Shown in pieces: positions 42,220 to 50,040 of a stretch of DNA of 50,040 nt; the first letter of the stretch is position 1; each line of letters starts with the position of its first letter. Where the stretch lies: the NCBI GenBank assembly GCA_002154585.1, contig MUNG01000092.1, positions 1 through 50,040 on the forward strand, read 5' to 3'. Below the pieces are notes generated by a model. That model saw nothing but the letters and a program-made list of their open reading frames with translations, had not been told where the DNA came from and did no database searches. Origin of the DNA: Streptomyces pseudogriseolus (GTDB lineage Bacteria > Actinomycetota > Actinomycetes > Streptomycetales > Streptomycetaceae). The position numbers were made by a program, and so were the translations under genes.

Positions 42220-44118
42220 GTGGTCGACGACGGGCCGCGAGTGGTCGGGGTGACAGGTGGAACGGGGACAGAGTTGAGCGGGGAAGACGTGACCGGCCTC
42301 ACGGGGAGCGGGGCCGAGCCGTTGCAGGACGACGACCCGCGCGGGATCGGGCCGATCCCGCTGCTCGGGCGTCTCGGGGCCGGCGGCATGGGCCGGGTGT
42401 ATCTCGGCGTCCACGAGGGCCGCTACGCGGCGGTCAAGCAGGTGCTGCCCTCGGTCGCCGGGGAGGACCGGGACTTCCTGCGCCGCTTCGGGCACGAGCT
42501 GGACAACCTCTCCCGGCTCCCCGACGAGGCCACCGCCCCGCTGCTCGCCGGTGACCGGGACGCCCGCCCGCCGTGGTTCGCCACCGCCTACGTGCCCGGC
42601 ATCACCCTGCGCGAGGCCGTCGACCTGCACGGCCCCCTGCCGCCCGAGGCGCTGTGGCTGCTGCTGCGCGAAGCCGCCGCGGGGCTGGCGGCGGTGCATG
42701 CGCTGGACATGGTGCACCGCGACCTGAAGCCGTCCAACGTGATGCTGACCCTGGACGGCCTCACCCTCATCGACTTCGGCGTGGCCCGCGCCGCCGACCA
42801 GAGCCAGCTCACCAGGACCGGCATGGTCGTGGGCACGCCCGCCTACATGTCGCCCGAACAGGCCTCCGGCAAGCGGGCGTCGAGCGGCGTCGTCGACGTC
42901 TTCGCGCTGGGCTCCGTGATCGCCTACGCCGCCTCCGGCCGGCCGCCCTTCGGCGACGACTCGGGGCACGCCGTGCTCTACCGCATCGTGCACGAGGAGC
43001 CTGACCTGGGCCCGCTGCGGGAGCTGGACCCCACGCTGGCCGACGTCGTCGCGTCCTGCCTCGACAAGGACCACGAGGGCCGCCCCACCGCCGCGGAACT
43101 GGTCGAGGCGGCCTCCGGACGCGGCCCGTCCGGAACGCCCCTGTGGCCGTCGGTCGTCAGTGAGCGGCTGGCCGAGCGCGCCGCCTTCGCCGCCCGCACC
43201 CCGGATCCGCAGGACCTCCCGCCGACCGTCGGCGAGACGAAGGAGGGGGAGGAACCCGCCGGTGAGGAACCGAACGGTGACAACAAGGCCGGTGAGAAGG
43301 CCGGTGGGGAGAAGAAGGAGCTGCCCGCTCGCAAGGACCGCCGGCGGCGCATCCTGCCCGTCGTCGTGCCGGTCGTGGTCGTCGTGACCGGCGGCACCCT
43401 CGCCTTCCAGCTCCTCCCGTACGTCACCGACTCGGGCGACGCCGCGGGAGGTCCCACCCCCTCCGCGTCCGTGACCGTCTCCGCCGACGTCACGCCGTCC
43501 GCGACCGCCGGGCGGGCGCAACCGTCCCCGTCCGGCAGCCCGTCCGCCTCGAAGGAGCCGAAGGACGACGCGAAGGAGGGGGAGAAGGACTCCGGGGGCG
43601 CGAACGCGGGCGCCGGTTCCCGTGCGGACGCGGGGGACGGCGGCGCGGACACGCGGCCCGGCCCGGGCGGCGGCGACACCGGCGCCGGCGGGGGCGGCGA
43701 CGAAGGCGGCGGATCCGGCGGCGGGGATTCCGCCCCGGGCGGCGGAGGCTCGGGAGGCGGCGGCGCGCCCCTGCGGAACGGCTACAGCGGACGGTGTCTC
43801 GTCGGGTCCGGCAACGCCGGCTACGGCGGCGTCTCCGCGGGCGACTGCGCCTCCCCGGCGGCCCGGTGGAGCCTGGAGGGCGCCTCGGGCGGGACGTACC
43901 GGATCGTCCACACGCAGACCGGCAACTGCCTGAGCGCCTACGGCTCGATGCACACGGGCGTCTGCGGCGCGGACAGCGCCCAGGAATGGCGTCTCGGTTC
44001 CGGCGGCACCGTGATCCTCGCCGCGTCCGGCCAGTGTCTGGAGCACTCCAGGCCGAGCGGCCTGATCATGAAGCGGGTGTGCGAGGGCACGGCGTCCCAG
44101 AGCTGGTCGCGGACGTAG
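42220..44118 (+). CDS. membrane Ser/Thr protein kinase with extracellular ricin-type lectin domain
   Basis: The 632-residue protein has a kinase domain (about 45-290) with RLGAGGMGRVYLG, Lys73, HRDLKPSNV (Asp168), DFGVA (Asp185) and GTPAYMSPEQ. An acidic juxtamembrane part leads to one helix (about 384-402). A Pro/Ser/Gly-rich linker (about 410-520) leads to a C-terminal beta-trefoil-like domain (NGYSGRCLVGSG, GNCLSAYGS, SGQCLEHS, ASQSWS). It has no PASTA repeats. Ricin-type lectins bind sugars, so it may sense cell-surface or external glycans. It is monocistronic, behind a leaderless promoter. Confidence 0.9.
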   Translation: MVDDGPRVVGVTGGTGTELSGEDVTGLTGSGAEPLQDDDPRGIGPIPLLGRLGAGGMGRVYLGVHEGRYAAVKQVLPSVAGEDRDFLRRFGHELDNLSRLPDEATAPLLAGDRDARPPWFATAYVPGITLREAVDLHGPLPPEALWLLLREAAAGLAAVHALDMVHRDLKPSNVMLTLDGLTLIDFGVARAADQSQLTRTGMVVGTPAYMSPEQASGKRASSGVVDVFALGSVIAYAASGRPPFGDDSGHAVLYRIVHEEPDLGPLRELDPTLADVVASCLDKDHEGRPTAAELVEAASGRGPSGTPLWPSVVSERLAERAAFAARTPDPQDLPPTVGETKEGEEPAGEEPNGDNKAGEKAGGEKKELPARKDRRRRILPVVVPVVVVVTGGTLAFQLLPYVTDSGDAAGGPTPSASVTVSADVTPSATAGRAQPSPSGSPSASKEPKDDAKEGEKDSGGANAGAGSRADAGDGGADTRPGPGGGDTGAGGGGDEGGGSGGGDSAPGGGGSGGGGAPLRNGYSGRCLVGSGNAGYGGVSAGDCASPAARWSLEGASGGTYRIVHTQTGNCLSAYGSMHTGVCGADSAQEWRLGSGGTVILAASGQCLEHSRPSGLIMKRVCEGTASQSWSRT

Positions 44119-44142
44119 CTCGGCGTCGCGAGCCCGGCGGCC

Positions 44143-44469
44143 TCAGTCGGTCCTGGGGTCCTCGTCCGGGTCGCGGTCCTTCTCCCGCTTCGTGTCCTCG
44201 TCGAGGGACTTCAGGAAGTCGGGGTTGTCGTCCGGGGCGACCCACTGCTGCCGACCGCCGCCCCGGCTCCAGGCGGAGCCGCCCGCGGGCTGCCGCTTCT
44301 TGCCGGCGATCAGCCACGAGATCGAGCCGACCAGCGGGAAGAGCAGGACGAGGATCGCCCACAGGGGCTTCGGCATGTGCCGGATGTCGTCGTCCTTGGT
44401 GCTGATGCAGTCGATGAACGCGTAGACGCTGAGGGCCAGTGGCACGAGGAACATCAGCACCCGAAGCAT
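44143..44469 (-). CDS. PLDc_N domain small membrane protein
   Basis: The 108-residue protein has two helices ([20 protein letters not shown] and [21 protein letters not shown]) separated by a short loop. This is the phospholipase D nuclease N-terminal (PLDc_N) pattern, and no phospholipase domain is present. A charged tail follows ([15 protein letters not shown]). Its function is unknown. It converges with the kinase gene and is divergent from the mqnL-type gene. Confidence 0.85.
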   Translation of the reverse strand: MLRVLMFLVPLALSVYAFIDCISTKDDDIRHMPKPLWAILVLLFPLVGSISWLIAGKKRQPAGGSAWSRGGGRQQWVAPDDNPDFLKSLDEDTKREKDRDPDEDPRTD

Positions 44470-44534
44470 GACCTCTCCAGCGGAAGCGGTGGGCGGTACG
44501 AGTCCAGCGTAGCCGCTCGGGGATACTGGACCCC

Positions 44535-45992
44535 ATGGCTTACGACGATCTTCGCTCCCTGCTCAGGGCGCTGGAGCGCGAGGGCGACCTCAAGCGCATC
44601 AAGGCCGAGGTCGACCCGTATCTGGAGGTCGGTGAGATCGTCGACCGGGTGAACAAGGCCGGCGGTCCGGCGCTGCTCTTCGAGAACGTGCGCGGCTCGA
44701 GCATGCCCCTCGCGATGAACGTGTACGGCACCGACCGCCGCCTGCTCAAGGCGCTGGGCCTGAAGTCGTACGCGGAGATCTCCGAGAAGATCGGCGGGCT
44801 GCTGAAGCCGGAGCTGCCGCACGGGTTCGTCGGGGTGCGCGAGGCGTTCGGGAAGCTCGGCGCGATGACGCACGTGCCGCCGAAGAAGGTGAAGTCCTCC
44901 GACGCGCCCGTGCACGAGGTCGTCCTCACCGGCGACGACGTGGACCTGGAGCAGCTTCCGGCGCTGTTCACCTGGCCCAAGGACGGCGGCTCCTTCTTCA
45001 ACCTGGGGCTCACCCACACCAAGGACCCGGTCAGCGGCGTCCGCAACCTCGGTCTGTACCGCCTCCAGCGCCACGACCGGCGCACCATCGGCATGCACTG
45101 GCAGATCCACAAGGACAGCCGCAACCACTACCAGGTGGCGGCCCGCCGCGGTGAGCGCCTGCCGGTCGCCATCGCCTTCGGCTGCCCGCCGGCCGTGACG
45201 TACGCCTCCACCGCGCCGCTGCCGGGCGACATCGACGAGTACCTGTTCGCCGGGTTCCTCCAGGGCAAGCGGATCGAGATGGTCGACTGCAAGACCGTTC
45301 CGCTCCAGGTGCCGGCGCAGGCGGAGGTCGTGATCGAGGGCTGGCTGGAGCCCGGCGAGATGCTCCCCGAGGGCCCGTTCGGCGACCACACCGGCTTCTA
45401 CACGCCGCAGGAACCGTTCCCCGCCCTGACGATCGACTGCGTGACGATGCGGAAGCGTCCGCTGCTCCAGTCGATCGTGGTCGGCCGGCCGCCGACCGAG
45501 GACGGCCCGCTGGGCCGGGCGACGGAACGCTTCTTCCTCCCGCTCCTCAAGATCATCGTCCCGGACATCGTGGACTACCACCTCCCCGAGGCCGGCGGCT
45601 TCCACAACTGCGCGATCGTCTCGATCGACAAGAAGTACCCGAAGCACGCGCAGAAGGTCATGCACGCCATCTGGGGCGCGCACATGATGTCGCTGACCAA
45701 GCTGATCGTGGTCGTCGACTCCGACTGCGACGTCCACGACCTGCACGAGGTCGCCTGGCGGGCCCTCGGCAACACCGACTACGCGCGTGACCTGTCGGTC
45801 GTCGAAGGCCCCGTCGACCACCTCGACCACGCCTCCTACCAGCAGTTCTGGGGCGGCAAGGCGGGCATCGACGCGACGCGGAAGTGGCCCGAGGAGGGGT
45901 ACACGCGCGACGGCGGCTGGCCCGACATGGTCGAGTCCGACCCGGACACGGCCGCGCTCGTCGACCGCCGCTGGAAGGAGTACGGACTGTGA
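44535..45992 (+). CDS. mqnL: UbiD-type decarboxylase of the futalosine menaquinone pathway
   Basis: This is a 485-residue UbiD-family enzyme that uses prenylated FMN. It contains the motifs [39 protein letters not shown] and the terminal [11 protein letters not shown]-like region ([10 protein letters not shown]). With UbiA- and UbiX-type genes close by and mqnE nearby, it should decarboxylate dihydroxy-6-naphthoate derivatives rather than a ubiquinone precursor, since actinobacteria make menaquinone. The stop overlaps the prenyltransferase gene. Confidence 0.92.
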   Translation: MAYDDLRSLLRALEREGDLKRIKAEVDPYLEVGEIVDRVNKAGGPALLFENVRGSSMPLAMNVYGTDRRLLKALGLKSYAEISEKIGGLLKPELPHGFVGVREAFGKLGAMTHVPPKKVKSSDAPVHEVVLTGDDVDLEQLPALFTWPKDGGSFFNLGLTHTKDPVSGVRNLGLYRLQRHDRRTIGMHWQIHKDSRNHYQVAARRGERLPVAIAFGCPPAVTYASTAPLPGDIDEYLFAGFLQGKRIEMVDCKTVPLQVPAQAEVVIEGWLEPGEMLPEGPFGDHTGFYTPQEPFPALTIDCVTMRKRPLLQSIVVGRPPTEDGPLGRATERFFLPLLKIIVPDIVDYHLPEAGGFHNCAIVSIDKKYPKHAQKVMHAIWGAHMMSLTKLIVVVDSDCDVHDLHEVAWRALGNTDYARDLSVVEGPVDHLDHASYQQFWGGKAGIDATRKWPEEGYTRDGGWPDMVESDPDTAALVDRRWKEYGL

Positions 45993-46894
45993 CCTCGGCC
46001 TCCGCCGCCCTCCCGCAGCAGCCGGGACGCACCAAGGCCTTCCTGCGCCTGGTGATGATCGAGCACTCGGTCTTCGCCCTGCCCTTCGCCTACATCGCCG
46101 CGCTCACGGCCATGTACGAGTGGGACGAGAACATCCACTGGGGCCGGCTGCTCCTGGTGACCGTCGCCATGGTCGGCCTGCGCACCTTCGCGATGGCCGC
46201 CAACCGCATCATCGACCGCGAGATCGACGCCCGTAACCCGCGCACCGCGCACCGCGAACTGGTCACCGGCGCCATGTCGGTCAAGCACGCCTGGACCGGC
46301 GCGCTGATCGCCCTCGCCGTCTTCCTCGGCGCGGCCGCCCTGCTGAACCCTCTGTGCCTGGCCCTGGCCCCCGTCGCGGTGATCCCGATGGTGGTCTATC
46401 CGTACGGCAAGCGGTTCACCGACTTCCCGCAGGCCATCCTCGGTCTCGCCCAGGCGATGGGCCCGGTCGGCGGCTGGCTGGCGATCACCGGCTCCTGGTC
46501 CTGGGAGGCGGTCGTCCTCGGCCTCGCGGTCGGCGTCTGGATCGGCGGCTTCGACCTGATCTACGCCTGCCAGGACGTCGAGACCGACCGCGAGATCGGC
46601 GTGAAGTCCGTCCCGGCCCGCTTCGGCATCCCGGCCGCGATCTGGGGCGCCCGCGCCTGCCACGCCGTCACGACGGCCCTGTTCGCCTGGTACGCGCTCC
46701 TCACCGACGCCGGCGCCTTCTTCTGGCTCGGCCTGCTCATCGTGGCCGCCGCCTTCGTCTACGAACACACGATCGTCCGCCCGAACGACCTGACCCGCCT
46801 CAACCGCGCGTTCTTCAGCGTCAACGGCTTCATCGGCATCGCCCTGTTCGTCTGCGCGCTGCTCGACCTGCTGGTGCGCGGGCTGACGGTGTAA
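45989..46894 (+). CDS. mqnP: UbiA-type prenyltransferase of the futalosine pathway
   Basis: The 301-residue protein has about eight or nine helices. The two Asp-rich motifs, NRIIDREIDARNPRT and DVETDREIG, bind prenyl diphosphate through Mg2+. GTG 45989 overlaps the UbiD-type stop, so both are coupled. In this context it attaches the polyprenyl chain to the 1,4-dihydroxy-6-naphthoate-derived head group. About 420 bases without a convincing gene follow. Confidence 0.93.
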   Translation: MTSASAALPQQPGRTKAFLRLVMIEHSVFALPFAYIAALTAMYEWDENIHWGRLLLVTVAMVGLRTFAMAANRIIDREIDARNPRTAHRELVTGAMSVKHAWTGALIALAVFLGAAALLNPLCLALAPVAVIPMVVYPYGKRFTDFPQAILGLAQAMGPVGGWLAITGSWSWEAVVLGLAVGVWIGGFDLIYACQDVETDREIGVKSVPARFGIPAAIWGARACHAVTTALFAWYALLTDAGAFFWLGLLIVAAAFVYEHTIVRPNDLTRLNRAFFSVNGFIGIALFVCALLDLLVRGLTV

Positions 46895-47312
46895 GAGCGC
46901 CGGTGCGCGGCGACGCGGACACGGGGAGTGGGCCGAATCCGTGTGCGGAACGTCAGGTCGTTCCCACGCCGGCCGGACGGTGCTTGCGGGGCGGAACGGT
47001 TTGGTAGGACCACGTTGCTGCGGGCTGTCGCCCTGGCCTGGCGGGGCCGAGCACCGCGCACCGACGGGTACCGGCCGAGTTGCACCGGGACCGGCGGGAG
47101 TCTCCCAAGCAGCGTGCCGCTGGAAAAGGGAGAACATGCCGTCCGCCGCACGGAGACGGCGCTCTCGGGGAGCAACGGCCTGGACGCCCAAGGCGGTGAC
47201 GTGTTCGCCCCCGGAGGCATGTGGGACGCCCGGCCGAGCGGCCGGCTACTGGCGGGCCACGGAGCGTTCAGGCGGCTCTCGGGAGGCGACGACCGCCGGT
47301 CCGGCCGCGGGC
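46895..47312. other. 418-base gap without a convincing gene
   Basis: The stretch lies between mqnP and the RHH antitoxin-like gene. One plus-strand frame starts at ATG 47136 behind AAAAGGGAG but runs antisense through the RHH gene and has no family character. No clear hairpin or operator was seen. Confidence 0.5.
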
Positions 47313-47513
47313 TCAGCCCTGGGGCTCCTGCGGCTTGGCGTCGACCTCGCGAAGGCCCTGGTCCTTGAGTTCGGTGCGGGCCTCGGTGCGGTGGCCGCGG
47401 GCGATGTAGTCCCGCACGACCACCTCGATCGCGTCCTGGGGCGAGCCGACCCCCGCCAGGACCATCACTTCCACCACCAGTTCGGCGTCGAGACTGATGT
47501 TGACCTTGGCCAC
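47313..47513 (-). CDS. ribbon-helix-helix VapB-like (DUF2191) protein, orphan
   Basis: The 66-residue protein opens VAKVNISLDAELVVEVMVLAG, then AIEVVVRDYIARGHRTEA. This is the DUF2191/VapB antitoxin pattern: a short beta strand and two helices that bind DNA as a dimer. GTG 47513 follows GAGGGGGG. No PIN-domain toxin or other partner lies on either side, so it may be a solitary regulator kept among the menaquinone genes. Confidence 0.75.
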   Translation of the reverse strand: MAKVNISLDAELVVEVMVLAGVGSPQDAIEVVVRDYIARGHRTEARTELKDQGLREVDAKPQEPQG

Positions 47514-47614
47514 CGTTCCCCCCTCGTCCCGTGTCGCCCCGCACTCTAGCCACCCGGCCGCCGGGTTCGAAGGCCTCCGGCCGGTCCTGAGCGCGGACGC
47601 CTGCCGTCCGCCGG

Positions 47615-47620
47615 TAGGCT
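47615..47620 (+). promoter_or_regulatory. -10 box of a leaderless promoter for the UbiX-type gene
   Basis: TAGGCT ends 6 bases before GTG 47627, and no ribosome site is present. A -35 element is unclear. Confidence 0.45.
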
Positions 47621-47626
47621 CGAGTT

Positions 47627-48301
47627 GTGAACGCAGGAGAAACGCGGCGCAAGCCTTGGATCGTGGGGGTGTCCGGGGCGTCCGGGACGCCCTACGCAGC
47701 CGCTGTGCTGCGTGCGCTGCTGGCGGCGGGCGAGAGCGTCGACCTCGTCGTCAGCCGGGCCTCCCGGCTGACCCTGCTGGACGAGACCGGCATCGCCTTC
47801 CGGGACGCCCACTGGCGCGACGACCTGCGGGAATGGCTGTCCCGGGGGGCGGACGGCAAGCCGGACACCTTCTCCGTCGACCTCGACGGCGTACGGCACT
47901 GGGCCGCCGGTGACCTCGCGGCCGGGCCGTCCTCGGGGTCGTATCCGAGCAAGGGCATGCTGATCGTGCCCGCCTCCACGGCCTGTGTGGCCGGGGTGGC
48001 GCTCGGGCTGTCCAAGGACCTGTTGCAGCGGGCGGCGAGCGTCACCCTGAAGGAGGGGCGCACGCTGGTCGTGGCCGTACGGGAGACCCCGCTGAACGGC
48101 CAGACCCTGCGGCACCTGGTGACGCTGGACGACGCGGGCGCGACCGTGGTGCCCGCCTCGCCGGCCTTCTACGCGGGCGCGACGCACATCCAGGACCTGG
48201 TGGACTTCGTCGCGGGACGCGTACTCGACGCGGCGGGTGTCGAGCACCGGCTCTACCGCCGCTGGAAGGGCGAACTCGGCGGCGGATCCCGCCCCGACTG
48301 A
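47627..48301 (+). CDS. mqnM: UbiX-type flavin prenyltransferase
   Basis: The 224-residue protein has the flavoprotein motifs VGVSGASGTPYAAAVLRAL, LIVPASTACVAGVALGLS and VAVRETPLNGQTLRHLV. UbiX makes prenylated FMN, the cofactor that the UbiD-type enzyme at 44535 needs. This pair is in the same pathway although it is separated by 1.6 kb and an opposite-strand RHH gene. An acidic insertion lies near residues 75-105. GTG 47627 is probably leaderless. Confidence 0.92.
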   Translation: MNAGETRRKPWIVGVSGASGTPYAAAVLRALLAAGESVDLVVSRASRLTLLDETGIAFRDAHWRDDLREWLSRGADGKPDTFSVDLDGVRHWAAGDLAAGPSSGSYPSKGMLIVPASTACVAGVALGLSKDLLQRAASVTLKEGRTLVVAVRETPLNGQTLRHLVTLDDAGATVVPASPAFYAGATHIQDLVDFVAGRVLDAAGVEHRLYRRWKGELGGGSRPD

Positions 48302-48364
48302 GCGCTTCGGCGCATTCCAGCACGTGCAGAACTTCAGATCTCTTCAGTGGAAGGCATCGATTCG

Positions 48365-48823
48365 ATGGACGCGGTGGACAGGCAGCTCATCCAGGCCCTG
48401 AGGGAGAACGGCCGGGCCTCCTACGCGGAGCTGGGGCGCCTCGTCGGTCTGTCGGGACCCAGCGTCACCGACCGCATCAACCGGCTGGAGGCGGCCGGCG
48501 TCATCACCGGCTACCGCGCCACGGTGGACTCCGCCTCGCTCGGCCTCGGCGTCATCGCCCTCATCGGCATCTCCCTCTCCGACGCCGCCGACCACGAGGA
48601 CGTGGCGCAGCGGCTGAAGGACCTCCAGGAGATCGAGGACTGCTGGTTCATCGCCGGCGACGACTCGTTCATGCTCAAGGTGCGCGCCACCGACGTGGAC
48701 GGCCTGGAGAGGATCATCCGCCGGCTGTCCGGCACCAAGGGCGTCTCCCGTACGCGTACCACGATCGTGCTCTCCACCAAGTGGGAGAACCGCGTCGGTG
48801 AGCTGCCCGAAGAGGTCGGCTGA
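48365..48823 (+). CDS. Lrp/AsnC family regulator
   Basis: The 152-residue protein has a helix-turn-helix (MDAVDRQLIQALRENGRA, YAELGRLVGLSGPSVTDRINRL) followed by an AsnC/RAM domain (LGVIALIGISL, CWFIAGDDSFMLKV, GVSRTRTTIVLST). ATG 48365 is likely, with GGAAGG about 11 bases upstream; GTG 48347 in frame is the alternative. It sits between mqnM and mqnE and may respond to amino acids linked to menaquinone or aromatic metabolism. A CTTCAG repeat precedes it. Confidence 0.9.
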   Translation: MDAVDRQLIQALRENGRASYAELGRLVGLSGPSVTDRINRLEAAGVITGYRATVDSASLGLGVIALIGISLSDAADHEDVAQRLKDLQEIEDCWFIAGDDSFMLKVRATDVDGLERIIRRLSGTKGVSRTRTTIVLSTKWENRVGELPEEVG

Positions 48824-48872
48824 CCGGGGCGTACGGTGGAGCGGGTCTGTCTTCTGGGAAAGAGGTAACGGC

Positions 48873-50040
48873 ATGGACGTCGGGCTCAAGCGCGAGCTGG
48901 AGGAGAAGGTCCGCTCCGGTGAGCGGCTGACCCGCGAGGACGGCATCGCGCTGTACGAGTCGGACGACCTGGCGTGGCTCGGCGGGCTCGTCCACGAGGT
49001 GCGGACGCGGCTCAACGGCGACGTCGTCCACTTCAACGTCAACCGTCACCTCAACATGACCAACGTGTGCACCGCGTCGTGCGCGTACTGCTCCTTCCAG
49101 CGCAAGCCGGGCGAGAAGGACGCGTACACGATGCGCATCGAGGAGGCGGTGAAGCTCGCCGAGGAGATGCGCTCGGAGAACCTCACCGAGCTGCACATCG
49201 TCAACGGCCTGCACCCGAACCTGCCGTGGCGCTACTACCCGCGGTCGCTGCGCGAGCTGAAGGCGGCGCTGCCGGAGGTCTCGCTGAAGGCGTTCACCGC
49301 CACCGAGATCCACCACTTCGAGACGATCTCGGGACTCAGCGCGAGCGAGATCCTCGACGAGCTCATCGACGCCGGGCTGGAGTCCCTGACGGGCGGCGGC
49401 GCGGAGATCTTCGACTGGGAGGTCCGGCAGCACATCGTGGACCACCGCACCCACTGGGAGGACTGGTCCCGCATCCACCGCCTGGCGCACGAGAAGGGTC
49501 TGAAGACCCCGTGCACCATGCTGTACGGCCACATCGAGGAGCCTCGTCACCGGGTCGACCACGTGCTGCGGCTGCGTGAACTCCAGGACGAGACCGGCGG
49601 TTTCCAGGTCTTCATCCCGCTGCGGTACCAGCACGACTTCGTCGACATGAAGGACGGCAAGGTCCGCAACCGGCTCCAGGCGCGGACGCAGATGGCGACC
49701 GGCGCGGAGGCGCTGAAGACGTTCGCGGTGTCGCGGCTGTTGTTCGACAACGTGCCGCACGTGAAGGTGTTCTGGGTCATGCACGGCGTGCAGACGGCGC
49801 AGCTGGCGCTGCAGCACGGGGCGGACGACATGGACGGGTCGGTCGTCGAGTACAAGATCACGCATGACGCGGACAATTTCGGCACGCCGAACAAGCTGAC
49901 GCGAGAGGATCTGCTGGATCTCATCCGCGACGCGGGGTTCCGGCCGGTGGAGCGGAACACACGGTACGAGATCATCCGCGAGTACGAGGGTCCGGACCCG
50001 GCGCGCCGGGTCCGGACCCTCGTACTCGCGGATGATCTCG
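48873..50040 (+). CDS. mqnE: aminofutalosine synthase MqnE (3' end not resolved)
   Basis: This radical SAM enzyme joins 3-[(1-carboxyvinyl)oxy]benzoate and SAM to make aminofutalosine. The cluster motif CTASCAYCSF has Cys66, Cys70 and Cys73, and the family blocks HIVNGLHPNLPWRYY and SGGGAEIF-like SLTGGGAEIFDWEVR are present. AGAGG precedes ATG 48873. From about residue 378 (after PDPARR) the frame enters the fold-back palindrome at the window end, so the last codons are probably not real and the true stop is missing. Confidence 0.95.
   Translation, partial: MDVGLKRELEEKVRSGERLTREDGIALYESDDLAWLGGLVHEVRTRLNGDVVHFNVNRHLNMTNVCTASCAYCSFQRKPGEKDAYTMRIEEAVKLAEEMRSENLTELHIVNGLHPNLPWRYYPRSLRELKAALPEVSLKAFTATEIHHFETISGLSASEILDELIDAGLESLTGGGAEIFDWEVRQHIVDHRTHWEDWSRIHRLAHEKGLKTPCTMLYGHIEEPRHRVDHVLRLRELQDETGGFQVFIPLRYQHDFVDMKDGKVRNRLQARTQMATGAEALKTFAVSRLLFDNVPHVKVFWVMHGVQTAQLALQHGADDMDGSVVEYKITHDADNFGTPNKLTREDLLDLIRDAGFRPVERNTRYEIIREYEGPDPARRVRTLVLADDL
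49967..50040. repeat. 74-bp perfect palindrome at the window end
   Basis: The 35-base arm 49967-50001 is exactly the reverse complement of 50006-50040, around CGCG. The left arm codes for the conserved MqnE end, so the right arm is probably a fold-back artefact or contig-end mis-assembly. Confidence 0.9.

Noticed and set aside
47136-47549. Plus-strand frame behind AAAAGGGAG before mqnM
   Set aside because: It has a good ribosome site, but the sequence is basic and low in hydrophobic pattern and runs antisense through the RHH gene.

Overview
This window is high-GC actinobacterial DNA, almost certainly Streptomyces. The evidence is very strong third-position GC, frequent GTG starts, stop/start overlaps of the GTGA and ATGA type, and a right half (hemL, resA-ccdA-resB-ccsB, then the futalosine menaquinone genes mqnL-mqnP-mqnM-Lrp-mqnE) whose order matches what I remember of the Streptomyces core chromosome. 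No rRNA, tRNA or CRISPR array was seen.

Layout. (1) 1-8294 is chromosomal accessory sequence: a DUF4396 membrane protein behind a CsoR-type palindrome, two alpha/beta hydrolases flanking a BTAD/SARP-like regulator, an APH-family kinase, a DUF1330 protein, and an MFS/AhpD-like pair divergent from an HxlR regulator with twin palindromic operators. (2) 8380-33224 is a genomic island of about 24.8 kb. It is bounded by a 57-bp perfect direct repeat that duplicates the 3' end of a conserved chromosomal gene (33149-33580), and it carries the 5'-truncated remains of a tyrosine integrase just inside the right end. (3) 33149-50040 is core chromosome: heme, cytochrome c maturation, a Ser/Thr kinase and menaquinone biosynthesis. 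The sequence ends in a 74-bp perfect palindrome inside mqnE that looks like an assembly fold-back.

The island is the interesting part. Its left half is a sulfur and thiol cassette: DUF302 protein, metallo-beta-lactamase/double-rhodanese fusion, single rhodanese, TauE-type exporter, rhodanese-DUF2892 protein, a second CcdA with a DsbA-like protein and a CPVC membrane protein, a CstR-like persulfide-type repressor, DUF305 and DUF6153 secreted proteins, a cysteine-synthase-like enzyme and an MFS exporter. At least four ATACCC/GGGTAT palindromes inside the island mark a probable CstR regulon. A fifth lies outside it, at 520-536.

The middle of the island is an eight-gene, tightly coupled complex-I-like operon (A, a His-rich NuoB/NuoD-derived chimera, H, J, K, L, M, N). 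It contains the membrane arm but no NuoC, E, F, G or I and no Fe-S or NADH subunit, so its energy input is unknown. The right part is a BlaI repressor/M56 metalloprotease pair divergent from PAP2 phosphatase and UppP, around a 40-bp perfect palindrome. This suggests regulated undecaprenyl-phosphate recycling under cell-wall stress.

The function of each single gene rests on family recognition by eye. The regulon, the island boundaries and the role of the Nuo-like module are inferences. No database search was possible.
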